Positions 1 to 8,756 are shown, numbered from the stretch's first letter. The stretch: DNA of 64,000 nt from Brevundimonas vesicularis (GCF_027886425.1 NZ_CP115671.1:372001-436000), one strand, 5' to 3'. The notes: generated by a model from the sequence alone, not told the origin. A program made the numbers and translations.

Positions 1-93
1 GAGGTTGATCGCCGTCGTCGTCTTGCCAACCCCGCCCTTCTGGTTGGAAACAGCGAGGACGCGGGCGGGCTTTCTAGCGCGTTGAGCGGGCAC
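1..93 (-). CDS. parA: ParA chromosome-partitioning ATPase, N-terminal fragment (runs off the window)
   Basis: Only the first 31 codons are present. They read leftward and contain the deviant Walker A motif KGGVGKTTTAINL of ParA/Soj ATPases, which position ParB-parS complexes during chromosome segregation. A GTG at 93 is the only usable start, because an in-frame TGA lies seven codons upstream. The start lies inside the end of rsmG (20-nt overlap), as expected for the conserved mnmE-mnmG-rsmG-parA-parB cluster. parB should follow beyond the left edge, and its binding sites are found in this window at 1135, 2658 and 4270. Confidence 0.93.
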   Translation of the reverse strand, partial: MPAQRARKPARVLAVSNQKGGVGKTTTAINL

Positions 94-706
94 GGCGGAG
101 GCTCCGGATTGTCACGATGCGGCCGCGCACGTCGCTTTGCGACGGGGCCAGTTCAGCCTCGAAATGCCAGGATTTGCGCGCTTCGATCAACTCGGATTCG
201 GCACGTTCCCCCTTCAGGAAGAGACCTTGTGCACCCCTTTGGAAGTAGGGCTGTGCATAACCCAGCAGTTTGTCCATCGGGGCCACGGCGCGGGCGGTGA
301 CGATGTCACACGTCACGGACTGCGCCTCTGCCCGGCCGACGATGACCGTCGCCGGCAAGGACAGCGCATCCACCACCTCCTGAAGAAACCGGCAGCGCTT
401 TGCCAGGCTGTCGATCAGCCAGACATGCGCCCCTTCCTCCCCCTTCAACATGATGGAAAGGACCAGTCCGGGAAAGCCGGCCCCTGCCCCCAGATCCGCC
501 CAGGTCTTCGCGGCGGGCGCCAGATCGAGCAGTTGCGCACTATCCCAGACATGGCGATTCCAGAAGTCCGGCAGACTGTCCGGACCAACTAGATTCATCA
601 CCGCATTGGCCTCGACCAACCGGAGCCGAAAGGCCTCGAGGTCGGTGATCTGCTCCGCTGACGCATTCGAGCGTGCAAGGAACGCCTGTTGTTCAGCCTC
701 CAACAT
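74..706 (-). CDS. rsmG: 16S rRNA (guanine-N7)-methyltransferase RsmG (GidB)
   Basis: A 210-residue SAM-dependent methyltransferase that in characterised bacteria methylates a guanine (G527 in E. coli numbering) of 16S rRNA. The SAM-binding glycine loop WADLGAGAGFPGLVL is clear about one third of the way in, preceded by the family region LVGPDSLPDFWNRHVWDSAQLL. ATG at 706 overlaps the mnmG stop by one base (TGATG), so it is preferred to the TTG one codon earlier. It sits between mnmG and parA in a leftward operon, and translational coupling is likely. Length is normal for the family. Confidence 0.95.
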   Translation of the reverse strand: MLEAEQQAFLARSNASAEQITDLEAFRLRLVEANAVMNLVGPDSLPDFWNRHVWDSAQLLDLAPAAKTWADLGAGAGFPGLVLSIMLKGEEGAHVWLIDSLAKRCRFLQEVVDALSLPATVIVGRAEAQSVTCDIVTARAVAPMDKLLGYAQPYFQRGAQGLFLKGERAESELIEARKSWHFEAELAPSQSDVRGRIVTIRSLRRARSTR

Positions 707-2586
707 CAAGCCGCGACCGGCGCCTTGGGCGCGCGCTTCACATGGGCCAGCAGCGCCGTCAAAGCGCCAGGCGTCATGCCCTCGATCCGACCGGCCTGAC
801 CCAGGGTGCGCGGTTGGACGCGCGCCAGCTTTTCCTTCGCCTCGTTCGACAAGCCGCCGACGGCGCCGTAGTCGAGATCGGTCGGAAGCATCAGCCCCTC
901 CTCCGCCTTCAGCGCATCCGCATCCTGTGACTGACGATCCAGATAGTTGGCGTAGGCGGCGTCGATTTGAACCTGCTCACTAACGTCATCGGCCCAGTCG
1001 GCGATGACGGGCACGGCCGAAACGAACTGATCCAAAGTCACATCGGGGAAGGCCAGCAGTTCGCGCATCGACCGCCGACGACCGTCAGCATTGACCAAAA
1101 TGCCGAGCGCACCGGCCTCATTGGGCGTAAATAGTGTTTCACGTGAAACAGCGCTCGCTGCCGCAAGCGCCGAAGCCTTGGATTCAAAACGAACACGCCG
1201 TTTCTCGCCGACAATGCCCAGCGCGATCGCAAGCGGCGTCAGCCGAAGGTCGGCATTGTCGGCCCGCAGCGTCAGCCGATATTCCGCCCGGCTGGTGAAC
1301 ATCCGGTACGGTTCGGTGACGCCGCGCGTGACCAGATCGTCGATCATGACGCCGATATAGGCCTGATCACGCCCCAGGATCACCGGCTCCTGCCCGGCCG
1401 CCGATCGCGCGGCGTTCAGCCCTGCCATCAGCCCCTGAGCCGCAGCCTCCTCATAACCTGTGGTGCCGTTGATCTGTCCGGCCAAATACAGCCCGGGGCG
1501 CTTCTTGACTTCGAGCGCCGCCGTCAGCTCGCGCGGATCGACGTAGTCGTATTCGATGGCGTAGCCGTATCGGAAGACCTCAACTGCTTCCAGTCCCGGA
1601 ATGGTGCGAAGGAAGGCGAGCTGCGTCGGCTCCGATACCGAGGTCGAGATCCCATTCGGATACACCGTGGGATCGTCCAGCCCTTCCGGCTCAAGGAAAA
1701 TCTGATGGCTCGTCTTGTCCGCGAACCGAACGACCTTGTCCTCGATCGATGGACAATAACGCGGCCCCCGGCCCGACAGCTTGCCGCCATAGACGGCGCT
1801 CTCGCCGAGATTCTCCGCGATGATCCGATGGGTCTCCTCTGTCGTGTGGGTCACGCCACAAGCGATCTGGGGCACGTCGATCCGGTCGGTCAGGAAGGAA
1901 AAGGCCGACGGCGCCTCGTCCGCCTGCTGCATTTCCAGACGATCCCAGGCGATCGTCCGACCGTCCAGGCGTGCGGGTGTGCCCGTCTTCAAACGCCCTA
2001 TCATCAGGTCGGCCGCGTGGAGATCGGCGGCCAGACCCGTCGAGGGCGCCTCACCATGCCGCCCCGCCGGGACGCGCTCGTCGCCGCGATGGATGACCCC
2101 GTTCAGGAAGGTGCCGGTCGTCAGGACGACCGCCCCGGCGCGAACGGTCTCTCCTGCGCCGGTCACGACGCCGACCACACGGTCGCCTTCAAGGATAAGC
2201 CTCTCGGCTGTTCCCGCCATCAGGGTCAGATCGGGCGTACCCTTCAGTTCGGCCTGCATGGCCTCGCGATAGAGGCGACGGTCGATCTGACTGCGCGGAC
2301 CCCGAACGGCGGCGCCCTTGGATCGATTCAGAAGGCGGAATTGGATGCCGGACACATCGGCCAGCCGGCCCATGACGCCGTCCATGGCATCGATCTCGCG
2401 AACGAGATGCCCCTTGCCCAGCCCCCCGATGGCCGGATTGCACGACATCTCGCCGATCGTCTCAAGCTTCTGGGTCAGCAGAACCGTGCGGGCCCCGGCC
2501 CGTGCCGAGGCCGCCGCCGCTTCGCAGCCGGCATGGCCGCCGCCGATGACGACGACGTCGAATACGGGATCAGAGGGAGAATTCAT
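706..2586 (-). CDS. mnmG: tRNA uridine-5-carboxymethylaminomethyl modification flavoprotein MnmG (GidA)
   Basis: A 626-residue FAD enzyme that works with MnmE to modify the wobble uridine (U34) of several tRNAs. The N-terminal dinucleotide-binding motif VVVIGGGHAGCEAA is followed by the family signatures MSCNPAIGGLGKGHLVREID and LKTGTPARLDGRT, and by GQINGTTGYEEAAAQGLMAG, all at expected spacing. ATG at 2586 gives the usual length; in-frame starts up to 2649 would add a tail without family character and overlap a parS site. A perfect parS palindrome (1135-1150) lies inside the reading frame and encodes the residues VSRET. Confidence 0.96.
   Translation of the reverse strand: MNSPSDPVFDVVVIGGGHAGCEAAAASARAGARTVLLTQKLETIGEMSCNPAIGGLGKGHLVREIDAMDGVMGRLADVSGIQFRLLNRSKGAAVRGPRSQIDRRLYREAMQAELKGTPDLTLMAGTAERLILEGDRVVGVVTGAGETVRAGAVVLTTGTFLNGVIHRGDERVPAGRHGEAPSTGLAADLHAADLMIGRLKTGTPARLDGRTIAWDRLEMQQADEAPSAFSFLTDRIDVPQIACGVTHTTEETHRIIAENLGESAVYGGKLSGRGPRYCPSIEDKVVRFADKTSHQIFLEPEGLDDPTVYPNGISTSVSEPTQLAFLRTIPGLEAVEVFRYGYAIEYDYVDPRELTAALEVKKRPGLYLAGQINGTTGYEEAAAQGLMAGLNAARSAAGQEPVILGRDQAYIGVMIDDLVTRGVTEPYRMFTSRAEYRLTLRADNADLRLTPLAIALGIVGEKRRVRFESKASALAAASAVSRETLFTPNEAGALGILVNADGRRRSMRELLAFPDVTLDQFVSAVPVIADWADDVSEQVQIDAAYANYLDRQSQDADALKAEEGLMLPTDLDYGAVGGLSNEAKEKLARVQPRTLGQAGRIEGMTPGALTALLAHVKRAPKAPVAA
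1135..1150. other. parS centromere site, inside mnmG
   Basis: The 16-bp perfect palindrome TGTTTCACGTGAAACA is the canonical bacterial ParB-binding parS sequence. It lies inside the mnmG coding region, about 7.5 kb from the proposed origin and close to parA. ParB (encoded beyond the left edge) would nucleate here and spread. Confidence 0.95.
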
Positions 2587-2657
2587 CGCCGCCACATAAG
2601 CCAAAACGCGTGTAATCGCCATAGGAAGGCCAATGACATCGGACTGCAACCTGGCTC

Positions 2658-2673
2658 TGTTTCACGTGAAACA
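2658..2673. other. parS centromere site, between mnmE and mnmG
   Basis: A second exact TGTTTCACGTGAAACA palindrome, in the 102-bp gap between the mnmE stop and the mnmG start. As well as nucleating ParB it sits where mnmG leader or promoter signals would be, so bound ParB could influence mnmG-rsmG-parA transcription (inference). Confidence 0.95.
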
Positions 2674-2688
2674 CCGGTATGGCTAGGC

Positions 2689-3996
2689 CTACTTTCCGAT
2701 GCAGAAGGTCGAAAAGACTTCGCCCAAAATGTCCTCGACACCGATCGCACCCGTAACGCGCGCCAGAGCGTCGGCAGCCCGCCTCAAGTCGTCGCCCGCC
2801 ATTTCGGGCGCAACATGGAGCGCCGCACGCGCCGCATCGACGCTTTCCAATGCCTCGAGCAAACGCAACCGATGGCGCTCCTGAGTCACGGCAGGGAAAT
2901 CGGCGCCTGACAGATCTTGCGCAAGACGAGCAGCAATCCAGTCCCGAAGCTCGGCCAAGCCATCGCCAGTGGTGGTGCTAACCGCCAGAGTCTCATGGCC
3001 GACGCGTGCTAAACTGACGCCAAGGTCGGACTTGGTCGCCACGATCAGATCGCCATCCTTGACGTAGGCCGCAGCCACCCCGTCCGGGTCGCCAAGCGCG
3101 CGAACCCAAACACGCAAGTCGGCTTGCTCGGCGCGCATCCGGGCGCGGCGCACACCCTCCGCCTCGACCGGGTCATCGCTATCTCTCAAGCCGGCCGTAT
3201 CCGACAATGTCACGGCATAGCCGCCGATCACCAGATCGGCGTCCAGCACATCCCGCGTGGTGCCGGCGATCGGCGTCACGATGGCCGCTTCACGCGCAAC
3301 CAGCGCATTGAACAGCGACGACTTGCCGGCGTTGGTCTCTCCGATCAGGACAATGCGATAGCCGTCCCTCACCCGTTCGCCACGCCGCCCCGTATCGACC
3401 GCGCGTCGCAGGTCGGCGCCGAGTCGCTCCAGCACCGGCCCCGCCGTACGGGCCAGATTGTCCGGCACCTCTTCATCCGGAAAATCGATCTCGGCCTCGA
3501 CCAGGGCTAGGGCGTGAAGAAGATCTCGACGAAAACCAGCATAAGTCTTGCTCAGCTTTCCGTCCAACTGCCCCAACGCCTGCTTAGCCTGAGCACTGGT
3601 TTCCGCATCGATCAGATCGGCGACCGCCTCGGCCTGTGCCAGATCCATGCGGCCGTTCTGAAATGCGCGGCGCGTGAACTCGCCGGGGTCCGCCGGTCGC
3701 AAGCCTAGCGCGATCAAGGCGCGGCTGGCTGCCTCAACGACCGCGCGACCGCCATGCAGATGCAATTCTGCCGCGTCCTCACCCGTGTAACTGTTGGGCG
3801 CCACAAAACGCAGCACCAGCGCCTGATCGATCTGATCGCCGGCATGGCTGAGATCGCGCACCGACGCCATGCGCGGTTTCAGACGGGTTGCGCCCAGCGC
3901 CGTCAACGCGGCCTCGACGCTCGGGCCGGACAAACGGAGCACCGCGATGGCCCCTCGGCCGGGCGGCGTCGCCAAGGCGAAGATGGTGTCGATCAT
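2689..3996 (-). CDS. mnmE: tRNA modification GTPase MnmE (TrmE)
   Basis: A 435-residue GTPase, partner of MnmG in wobble-uridine modification. The N-terminal folate-binding domain begins DTIFALATPPGRGAIAVLRL and contains NSYTGEDAAELHLHGG. A circularly inserted G domain carries G1 (GETNAGKSS, around residue 225), the switch residues AGTTRD, G3 (DTAG) and G4 (TKSD). The chain ends with the family hallmark FCIGK, whose cysteine is essential in homologues. ATG at 3996 is preferred to the TTG immediately before it. The G1 loop has E-T where R-P or K-P is usual. Confidence 0.96.
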   Translation of the reverse strand: MIDTIFALATPPGRGAIAVLRLSGPSVEAALTALGATRLKPRMASVRDLSHAGDQIDQALVLRFVAPNSYTGEDAAELHLHGGRAVVEAASRALIALGLRPADPGEFTRRAFQNGRMDLAQAEAVADLIDAETSAQAKQALGQLDGKLSKTYAGFRRDLLHALALVEAEIDFPDEEVPDNLARTAGPVLERLGADLRRAVDTGRRGERVRDGYRIVLIGETNAGKSSLFNALVAREAAIVTPIAGTTRDVLDADLVIGGYAVTLSDTAGLRDSDDPVEAEGVRRARMRAEQADLRVWVRALGDPDGVAAAYVKDGDLIVATKSDLGVSLARVGHETLAVSTTTGDGLAELRDWIAARLAQDLSGADFPAVTQERHRLRLLEALESVDAARAALHVAPEMAGDDLRRAADALARVTGAIGVEDILGEVFSTFCIGK

Positions 3997-4032
3997 CAAC
4001 TCAGACCGAGCGGCTCCAGAGAGGGCGGATGC

Positions 4033-4257
4033 TCACTTTACCGCCGCTTCCATAAGGCGTCGGAACTGGTCCTGGGCCTGCAGGCCGAAGCTAGTCCAGG
4101 TCTTCATCAGTTCCTCGGGCTGCATCGCGGCGACATTGGCCTCCATCCGCTTCTGCATCTCCGCGACCATGGCCTCGTTCAGCGGCGTCACGTCCGGCAG
4201 ACCGAGGAATGCGCGCGCCTCCGCCGGCGTGCAATCGACTTCTACATTGACCTTCAC
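4033..4257 (-). CDS. Small conserved alphaproteobacterial protein of unknown function (DUF6489-like)
   Basis: A 74-residue acidic protein with no signal peptide or membrane segment. It begins MKVNVEVDCTPAEARAFLGL and continues with an amphipathic helical stretch (LNEAMVAEMQKRMEANVAAM). The pattern resembles a short family found beside mnmE or with poly(3-hydroxybutyrate)-granule-type helices in alphaproteobacteria; that link is from memory and is weak. The start is GTG at 4257, preceded by AGGAG at suitable spacing; the nearby ATG at 4262 is out of frame. A near-perfect parS lies directly upstream. No enzymatic motif is visible. Confidence 0.75.
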   Translation of the reverse strand: MKVNVEVDCTPAEARAFLGLPDVTPLNEAMVAEMQKRMEANVAAMQPEELMKTWTSFGLQAQDQFRRLMEAAVK

Positions 4258-4269
4258 CGCATGGTCTCC

Positions 4270-4285
4270 TGTTTCACGTGAAACG
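4270..4285. other. parS-like centromere site (15 of 16 bases), upstream of the small conserved gene
   Basis: TGTTTCACGTGAAACG matches the parS palindrome at all but the last base. It lies immediately upstream of the ribosome-binding site of the 74-residue gene. Of the three parS sites here it is the nearest to the proposed origin (about 4.3 kb). Confidence 0.88.
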
Positions 4286-4339
4286 CCATTTCTACCCTAA
4301 CGCCACACGCGCGGCGCGTTGCTGCTTGAGGATGACGGA

Positions 4340-5773
4340 TCAGGTGTTCATCGACTGGAAGAAGTCCGAGTTGTTCTTCGACTGACGCAGTTTGTCGAGC
4401 AGGAACTCGATCGCATCCTGCGGTCCCATCGGGTTCAGGATGCGGCGCAGGACGTAGGTCTTGGCCAGCTGATCCTTCGGCGTGATCAGATCTTCCTTGC
4501 GGGTGCCGGACTTCAGCACGTCGATGGCGGGGAAGATGCGCTTGTCGGCGACCTTGCGGTCCAGCACGATTTCCGAGTTGCCCGTGCCCTTGAACTCTTC
4601 GAAGATCACTTCGTCCATGCGGCTGCCGGTGTCGATCAGGGCCGTGGCGATGATGGTCAGAGAACCGCCCTGCTCCACGTTACGCGCGGCGCCGAAGAAG
4701 CGCTTGGGCCGTTGCAGGGCGTTGGCGTCGACACCGCCCGTCAGCACCTTGCCCGACGAGGGGACGGTGGCGTTGTAGGCCCGGCCCAGACGCGTGATGG
4801 AGTCCAGCAGGATCACTACGTCCTTCTTGTGCTCGACCAGACGCTTGGCCTTTTCGATCACCATTTCGGCGACGGCGACGTGGCGGGTGGCAGGCTCGTC
4901 GAAGGTCGAGGCGACGACCTCGCCCTTCACCGTGCGCTGCATGTCTGTCACTTCTTCGGGGCGTTCGTCGATCAGCAGGACGATCAGGAAGACCTCCGGG
5001 TGGTTCCGCTCGATCGATTTGGCGATGTTCTGCAACATCACCGTCTTACCCACGCGCGGCGGCGCTACGATCAGGCAGCGTTGGCCCTTGCCCAAGGGCG
5101 CGACGATATCGATGACCCGACCCGAGCGATCCTTCAGCGTCGGATCCTGGATCTCCATGTGCAGTCGCTCTTCGGGATAGAGCGGCGTCAGGTTGTCGAA
5201 CAGGACCTTGGTCTTGACCGCTTCGGGGTCTTCCAGATTGATCGTGTCGACCTTGAGCAGGGCGAAGTAGCGTTCGCCTTCGCGCGGCGCCCGCACGGCC
5301 CCGTGGACAGTGTCGCCCGAGCGCAGGCCGAAGCGGCGGATCTGCGACGGCGAGACATAGACGTCGTCCGGACCCGGCAGATAGTTGGCGTCCGAGCTGC
5401 GCAGGAAGCCGAACCCGTCCGGCAGGATTTCCAGCACGCCGTCCGCAATGATCTCGACTTCTTCGTCGGCGAGGGCCTTCAGGATGGCGAACAGCAAATC
5501 CTGTTTGCGCAGGTTCGAGGCGTTCTCGACCTCCAGCTGTTCAGCGAAGGCGACCAGGTCGGCCGGGGTCTTCTCGTTCAGCTCGGCGAGCGTGATGCGG
5601 CCGTTGGCGACGACGGGCTCGCCGTCCTCTTCGTCATCCGCCGTCGTGTCCACGCCAGAATCGGCGCCCGCCGCCTCGCCCGCTTCATGCGCAGCGCCGT
5701 GATGGGTGGGGGCTTCAACCTCCACGCCTTCGTTCTCGGGGGTGTCGGGATTGGTGTCGCGGACGTCGGTCAT
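4340..5773 (-). CDS. rho: Transcription termination factor Rho
   Basis: A 477-residue hexameric RNA helicase/ATPase ending Rho-dependent transcripts. Seen: the RNA-binding cold-shock-like domain (DGFGFLRS, around residues 118-126), Walker A APPRVGKT (237-244), Walker B VILLDS, the Q-loop GGSLTIIATALIDTGSRMD and the C-terminal segment LLDKLRQSKNN. The protein is about 50 residues longer than E. coli Rho because of an acidic, low-complexity N-terminal tail before the helix-extended-loop-helix region. The start at 5773 is the first ATG giving that tail; a start up to 5794 is possible. Confidence 0.96.
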   Translation of the reverse strand: MTDVRDTNPDTPENEGVEVEAPTHHGAAHEAGEAAGADSGVDTTADDEEDGEPVVANGRITLAELNEKTPADLVAFAEQLEVENASNLRKQDLLFAILKALADEEVEIIADGVLEILPDGFGFLRSSDANYLPGPDDVYVSPSQIRRFGLRSGDTVHGAVRAPREGERYFALLKVDTINLEDPEAVKTKVLFDNLTPLYPEERLHMEIQDPTLKDRSGRVIDIVAPLGKGQRCLIVAPPRVGKTVMLQNIAKSIERNHPEVFLIVLLIDERPEEVTDMQRTVKGEVVASTFDEPATRHVAVAEMVIEKAKRLVEHKKDVVILLDSITRLGRAYNATVPSSGKVLTGGVDANALQRPKRFFGAARNVEQGGSLTIIATALIDTGSRMDEVIFEEFKGTGNSEIVLDRKVADKRIFPAIDVLKSGTRKEDLITPKDQLAKTYVLRRILNPMGPQDAIEFLLDKLRQSKNNSDFFQSMNT

Positions 5774-5795
5774 GATGCAGGCTCGCGGGCGCACA

Positions 5796-5838
5796 CGGCC
5801 AGACGGCTGCGGCGCGGGTCTCTGAAAATGTCTGGCCG
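5796..5838 (-). promoter_or_regulatory. Inverted repeat in the rho leader
   Basis: A 9-bp perfect inverted repeat (CGGCCAGAC and GTCTGGCCG) separated by 25 bases lies just upstream of the rho start on the same strand. Rho commonly autoregulates through its leader in other bacteria; whether this hairpin takes part is inference. No run of T follows, so it is not an intrinsic terminator. Confidence 0.4.
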
Positions 5839-5980
5839 GTAGGCCGAAGGGAGGTGCGACGGGCTCCCGCTGGCTCCAAGGCCTGCAGGCGTCACGAAAG
5901 AGAGGGACCGCCGGCGCAGGACGCCGAACGGTTCGCCGCCAGCGGAACCACAGGCGGCGGGTCAGGTCAAGCGGAGCCGC

Positions 5981-6448
5981 TTATCGGAACGTCCACTCCG
6001 TCGTCACCGACAGCACCATGATGATGGCCAGGACGAACGGAACCTCATTCGTCATGCGCCAGAACTTGCCTGAATATTTCGACGTGCCGGCGGCGATCTT
6101 CTTTCTTTGGGCCGCCAAGAAGCCGTGCCAGCCGCTGAGCAGGACGACACCAGCCAGCTTGGCGACCATCCACGGCTCGCCCAGGAAGGCGGCGCCGCGC
6201 GCCGAGACGTCGATGTGGATGAGCCACAGACCGAACACCCAGGCCAGGATCATCGCCGGGTTCAGAATGATGCGCAGCAGCCGCGTCTGCCACAGGCGCA
6301 ACAGGGTCTGCATTTCGCTTTTCAGCGGTTCGGGCTTGGCGTTCTGCTCGGCGTCATAGGCGTAGAGCCGAGGCAGGAACAGAAGACCCGCCATCCAGGC
6401 GATCACCGCCAGAATGTGCAGCCCGCGTGCGAGATCATAGGGGTTCAT
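5981..6448 (-). CDS. hemJ: Protoporphyrinogen IX oxidase HemJ
   Basis: A 155-residue inner-membrane protein with four likely membrane segments, of the HemJ (UPF0093) family. HemJ oxidises protoporphyrinogen IX to protoporphyrin IX, the step between HemE's product line and ferrochelatase. The N-terminal YDLARGLHILAVIAWMAGLLFLPRLYAY includes the conserved histidine of the first helix, and the later W-H-G-F and TNEVPF elements also fit. ATG 6448 overlaps the hemH stop by four bases (ATGA), which fixes the start and implies coupling. It is the last gene of hemE-hemH-hemJ. Confidence 0.9.
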   Translation of the reverse strand: MNPYDLARGLHILAVIAWMAGLLFLPRLYAYDAEQNAKPEPLKSEMQTLLRLWQTRLLRIILNPAMILAWVFGLWLIHIDVSARGAAFLGEPWMVAKLAGVVLLSGWHGFLAAQRKKIAAGTSKYSGKFWRMTNEVPFVLAIIMVLSVTTEWTFR

Positions 6449-7506
6449 GCCGCCTGCCCTCCCTTGCGATGCGGACAGGCCTTCCAGTCCGCCTTGCACC
6501 CCTGGCCGAACGGCGCGACGCCCGCGTGGGATAGTGCGCCCACTGCCGCGTCGGCCAAAGCGTCGATGAACAGAGGCTCGATCCCCACGGCCGGCGCCCG
6601 CAAATAGGGACTGGCCCCTTTTTCGTGGGCCAGTTCGCCATATTCAATATCCAGCTCGACCAAGGTCTCGATATGCTCCGAGACAAAGGCGATAGGCGTC
6701 ACGACGACCCCAACGCCATCTTTGGCTGCGGTTTCAATGGCTTCAGGCGTTGACGGGCCCAGCCATTTCATCGGCCCGACCCGGCTTTGGTAGCAGATGG
6801 CGTGGTCGATCTCCCCGCGCTGCGCCTCGATGGCAGCGACGACGGCGGCGACCGTCGTCTCGATCTGCTCCTGATAGGGATCGCCCTTGCCGGTCACCAG
6901 CTTCTCGGGGATGCCGTGGGCGGAGAACAGCACCCGCACCGGCTGACCCACTGCCTCGTCCAGCTTCTCGCCGATCGCCTGGGCCTGGGCCTCAACCCAG
7001 CCTGTCGCGGCCGGATAGCAGCAGACGGCGCGGCTGACGCCCGGGCCGGTATAGGCGGCGTTCCAAGCCTTCAGCGAGGATTCCGTCGTCGTGGTCGAAA
7101 ACTGCGGATAGAGCGGCAGCAGGATGACCTCGTCGGGTCCGAAGGCGGCGACCTCTGCCGCCGTCTCCTCGGTCAACGGATGCCAGTAGCGCATGGCGAT
7201 GAAGACCTTGACCTCATCGCCATCGAGCCGCGCGCCAACCACCGCCTGCAAAGCCTCGGCCTGACGACGGGTTTCGGGCAGCAGCGGCGATCCCCCGCCC
7301 ATCAGGGCGTAGTTGGCCTGGGCGCTGGTTTCGCGCCGGCTGGAGATTAGTTTGGCCAGAGGCGTGCGGAAGATCCCCGGAAGGCCGATGATGGCTGGGT
7401 CGTTGAACAGGTTGAACAGGAACGGCTTGACCGAAGCCTGATCGTCCGGCCCGCCCAGATTGAACAGCACCACCGCAATGCGGCGGCCGGGGGTCGCATC
7501 GCTCAT
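6445..7506 (-). CDS. hemH: Ferrochelatase
   Basis: A 353-residue enzyme inserting ferrous iron into protoporphyrin IX, the last step of haem b synthesis. Seen: VVLFNLGGPDD at the N terminus, YWHPLTEE, the region LLPLYPQFSTTTTESSL, the catalytic-histidine motif LFSAHGIPEKL and SEHIETLVELDIEY. ATG 7506 overlaps the hemE stop by four bases. The C terminus ends with several cysteines (GCKADWKACPHRK), reminiscent of the cysteine-containing tails that in some ferrochelatases hold a 2Fe-2S cluster; that comparison is not proven here. Confidence 0.96.
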   Translation of the reverse strand: MSDATPGRRIAVVLFNLGGPDDQASVKPFLFNLFNDPAIIGLPGIFRTPLAKLISSRRETSAQANYALMGGGSPLLPETRRQAEALQAVVGARLDGDEVKVFIAMRYWHPLTEETAAEVAAFGPDEVILLPLYPQFSTTTTESSLKAWNAAYTGPGVSRAVCCYPAATGWVEAQAQAIGEKLDEAVGQPVRVLFSAHGIPEKLVTGKGDPYQEQIETTVAAVVAAIEAQRGEIDHAICYQSRVGPMKWLGPSTPEAIETAAKDGVGVVVTPIAFVSEHIETLVELDIEYGELAHEKGASPYLRAPAVGIEPLFIDALADAAVGALSHAGVAPFGQGCKADWKACPHRKGGQAA

Positions 7507-8561
7507 TGGGCGCCGATCCGTCTCAAAACCTGTTCGACATGGTCGATCGGCACGTCCGGCAGGATGCCGTGGCCGAGGTTGAACAGCCAGGGCCCCTGCC
7601 CCCAGGCTTCCATCAGCTGATCGACACGTCGGTCCAGCAGATCCCCGCCGGCGCGCAGCAACAGCGGGTCGAGCGCCCCCTGGATAGGCTTGATCTGCTG
7701 CACCCGTTTGCCGACCTCGAGCGGGCAAGCGGTGTCCAGGGCGACGGCATCGACCTCGACCGCCTCGGCATACCGCTCTGCGAGCGCCGCAGAGCCCCGT
7801 GGGAAGCCGATGAGGGGTACAGTGACCCCCAGCTCCCGCGTGCGCTTCACCAGCGCCTGGTGGGGCTTCAGGACCAGTCTTTCGAACAGGTCGTCCGGCA
7901 AGCCCTCGGCCCAGCTCTCGAAGATCTTCAGAACCTGGGCTCCGGCGTTCGCCTGCATCTTCAGATATCGGGCGGTGGCCTCGACCAGAACCTCCAGCGT
8001 CTCATCGACGCGCTCGGGATCAGCATAGGCATAGGTGCGGGCCTGGGCGCGCTCGCCCTTGCCGATGCTGCGCGCCTGGCCGTCCAGCATATAGGTCGCC
8101 ACGGTCCAGGGCGCGCCGGCGAAGCCGATCAGGGCCCGTTCCGGCTCCAGGGCCGCGCGCACGATCGACAGGGTCTCACCTACCGCCGACAGATGCTCGC
8201 CCGCCGCCGGGGCGAGCTCGGCCATCCGACCCGGGATCGGCATTTCGCCCAGGCGGGGCCCCTCCCCCGTCTCGAACCAGACGTCCTGGCCCAAGGCGCG
8301 CGGGATCAGCAGGATGTCGGCGAAGACGATCGCCGCATCGAAGCCGAACCGGCGCATGGGCTGAAGCGTCGCCTCGGCGGCCATTTCGGGGTTCAGACAG
8401 AAGGCGATGAAGTCGGGCGCCTCGGCCCTCAGCTTGCGATATTCCGGCAGATACCGACCGGCCTGGCGCATGAACCACACCGGCGGACGCTCCAACGTCT
8501 CCCCGCGGAGAGCCCGGAGCACCAAGGGTGTCGGATCGGCAGTCTGGGTCTGATCGGTCAT
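7503..8561 (-). CDS. hemE: Uroporphyrinogen decarboxylase
   Basis: A 352-residue cytosolic enzyme decarboxylating uroporphyrinogen III to coproporphyrinogen III. Seen: the N-terminal signature RPPVWFMRQAGRYLPEYR, FADILLIPRALGQDVWF, the loop GFAGAPWTVATYMLDG and the C-terminal NLGHGILPDVP. It starts at ATG 8561 and heads the leftward hemE-hemH-hemJ operon. Its promoter must lie in the origin-like gap, and in Caulobacter hemE is likewise the gene flanking Cori. No clear ribosome-binding site precedes the ATG. Confidence 0.97.
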   Translation of the reverse strand: MTDQTQTADPTPLVLRALRGETLERPPVWFMRQAGRYLPEYRKLRAEAPDFIAFCLNPEMAAEATLQPMRRFGFDAAIVFADILLIPRALGQDVWFETGEGPRLGEMPIPGRMAELAPAAGEHLSAVGETLSIVRAALEPERALIGFAGAPWTVATYMLDGQARSIGKGERAQARTYAYADPERVDETLEVLVEATARYLKMQANAGAQVLKIFESWAEGLPDDLFERLVLKPHQALVKRTRELGVTVPLIGFPRGSAALAERYAEAVEVDAVALDTACPLEVGKRVQQIKPIQGALDPLLLRAGGDLLDRRVDQLMEAWGQGPWLFNLGHGILPDVPIDHVEQVLRRIGAQ

Positions 8562-8756
8562 CCCGGAGGATTAAGGTCACAGCCCCCCGCTCTCAATCCC
8601 TAATCAGATTAAGAATTAAAAGATTCGAAGTGGCAGGTAGGGCGGTGGAATGGCGGGGATGACTCGATCGGAGGCGGCGGAACAAAAGCGGATATCCACG
8701 CCTGGCGTGTCGTTAACGGGGATGTCGAAACGGCTGATCCCGCCGGTGGACAATCC

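Noticed and set aside
4319..5842. 507-codon + strand frame opposite rho
   Set aside because: Antisense shadow of Rho; no start signals and no motifs.
8600..8619. Further TTAA/CTAA cluster near hemE as a CtrA site
   Set aside because: Half-site spacings are three and five bases, not seven.
8692..8700. Second DnaA-like box (ATATCCACG)
   Set aside because: Two mismatches to TTATCCACA; mentioned as weak support only, not called separately.
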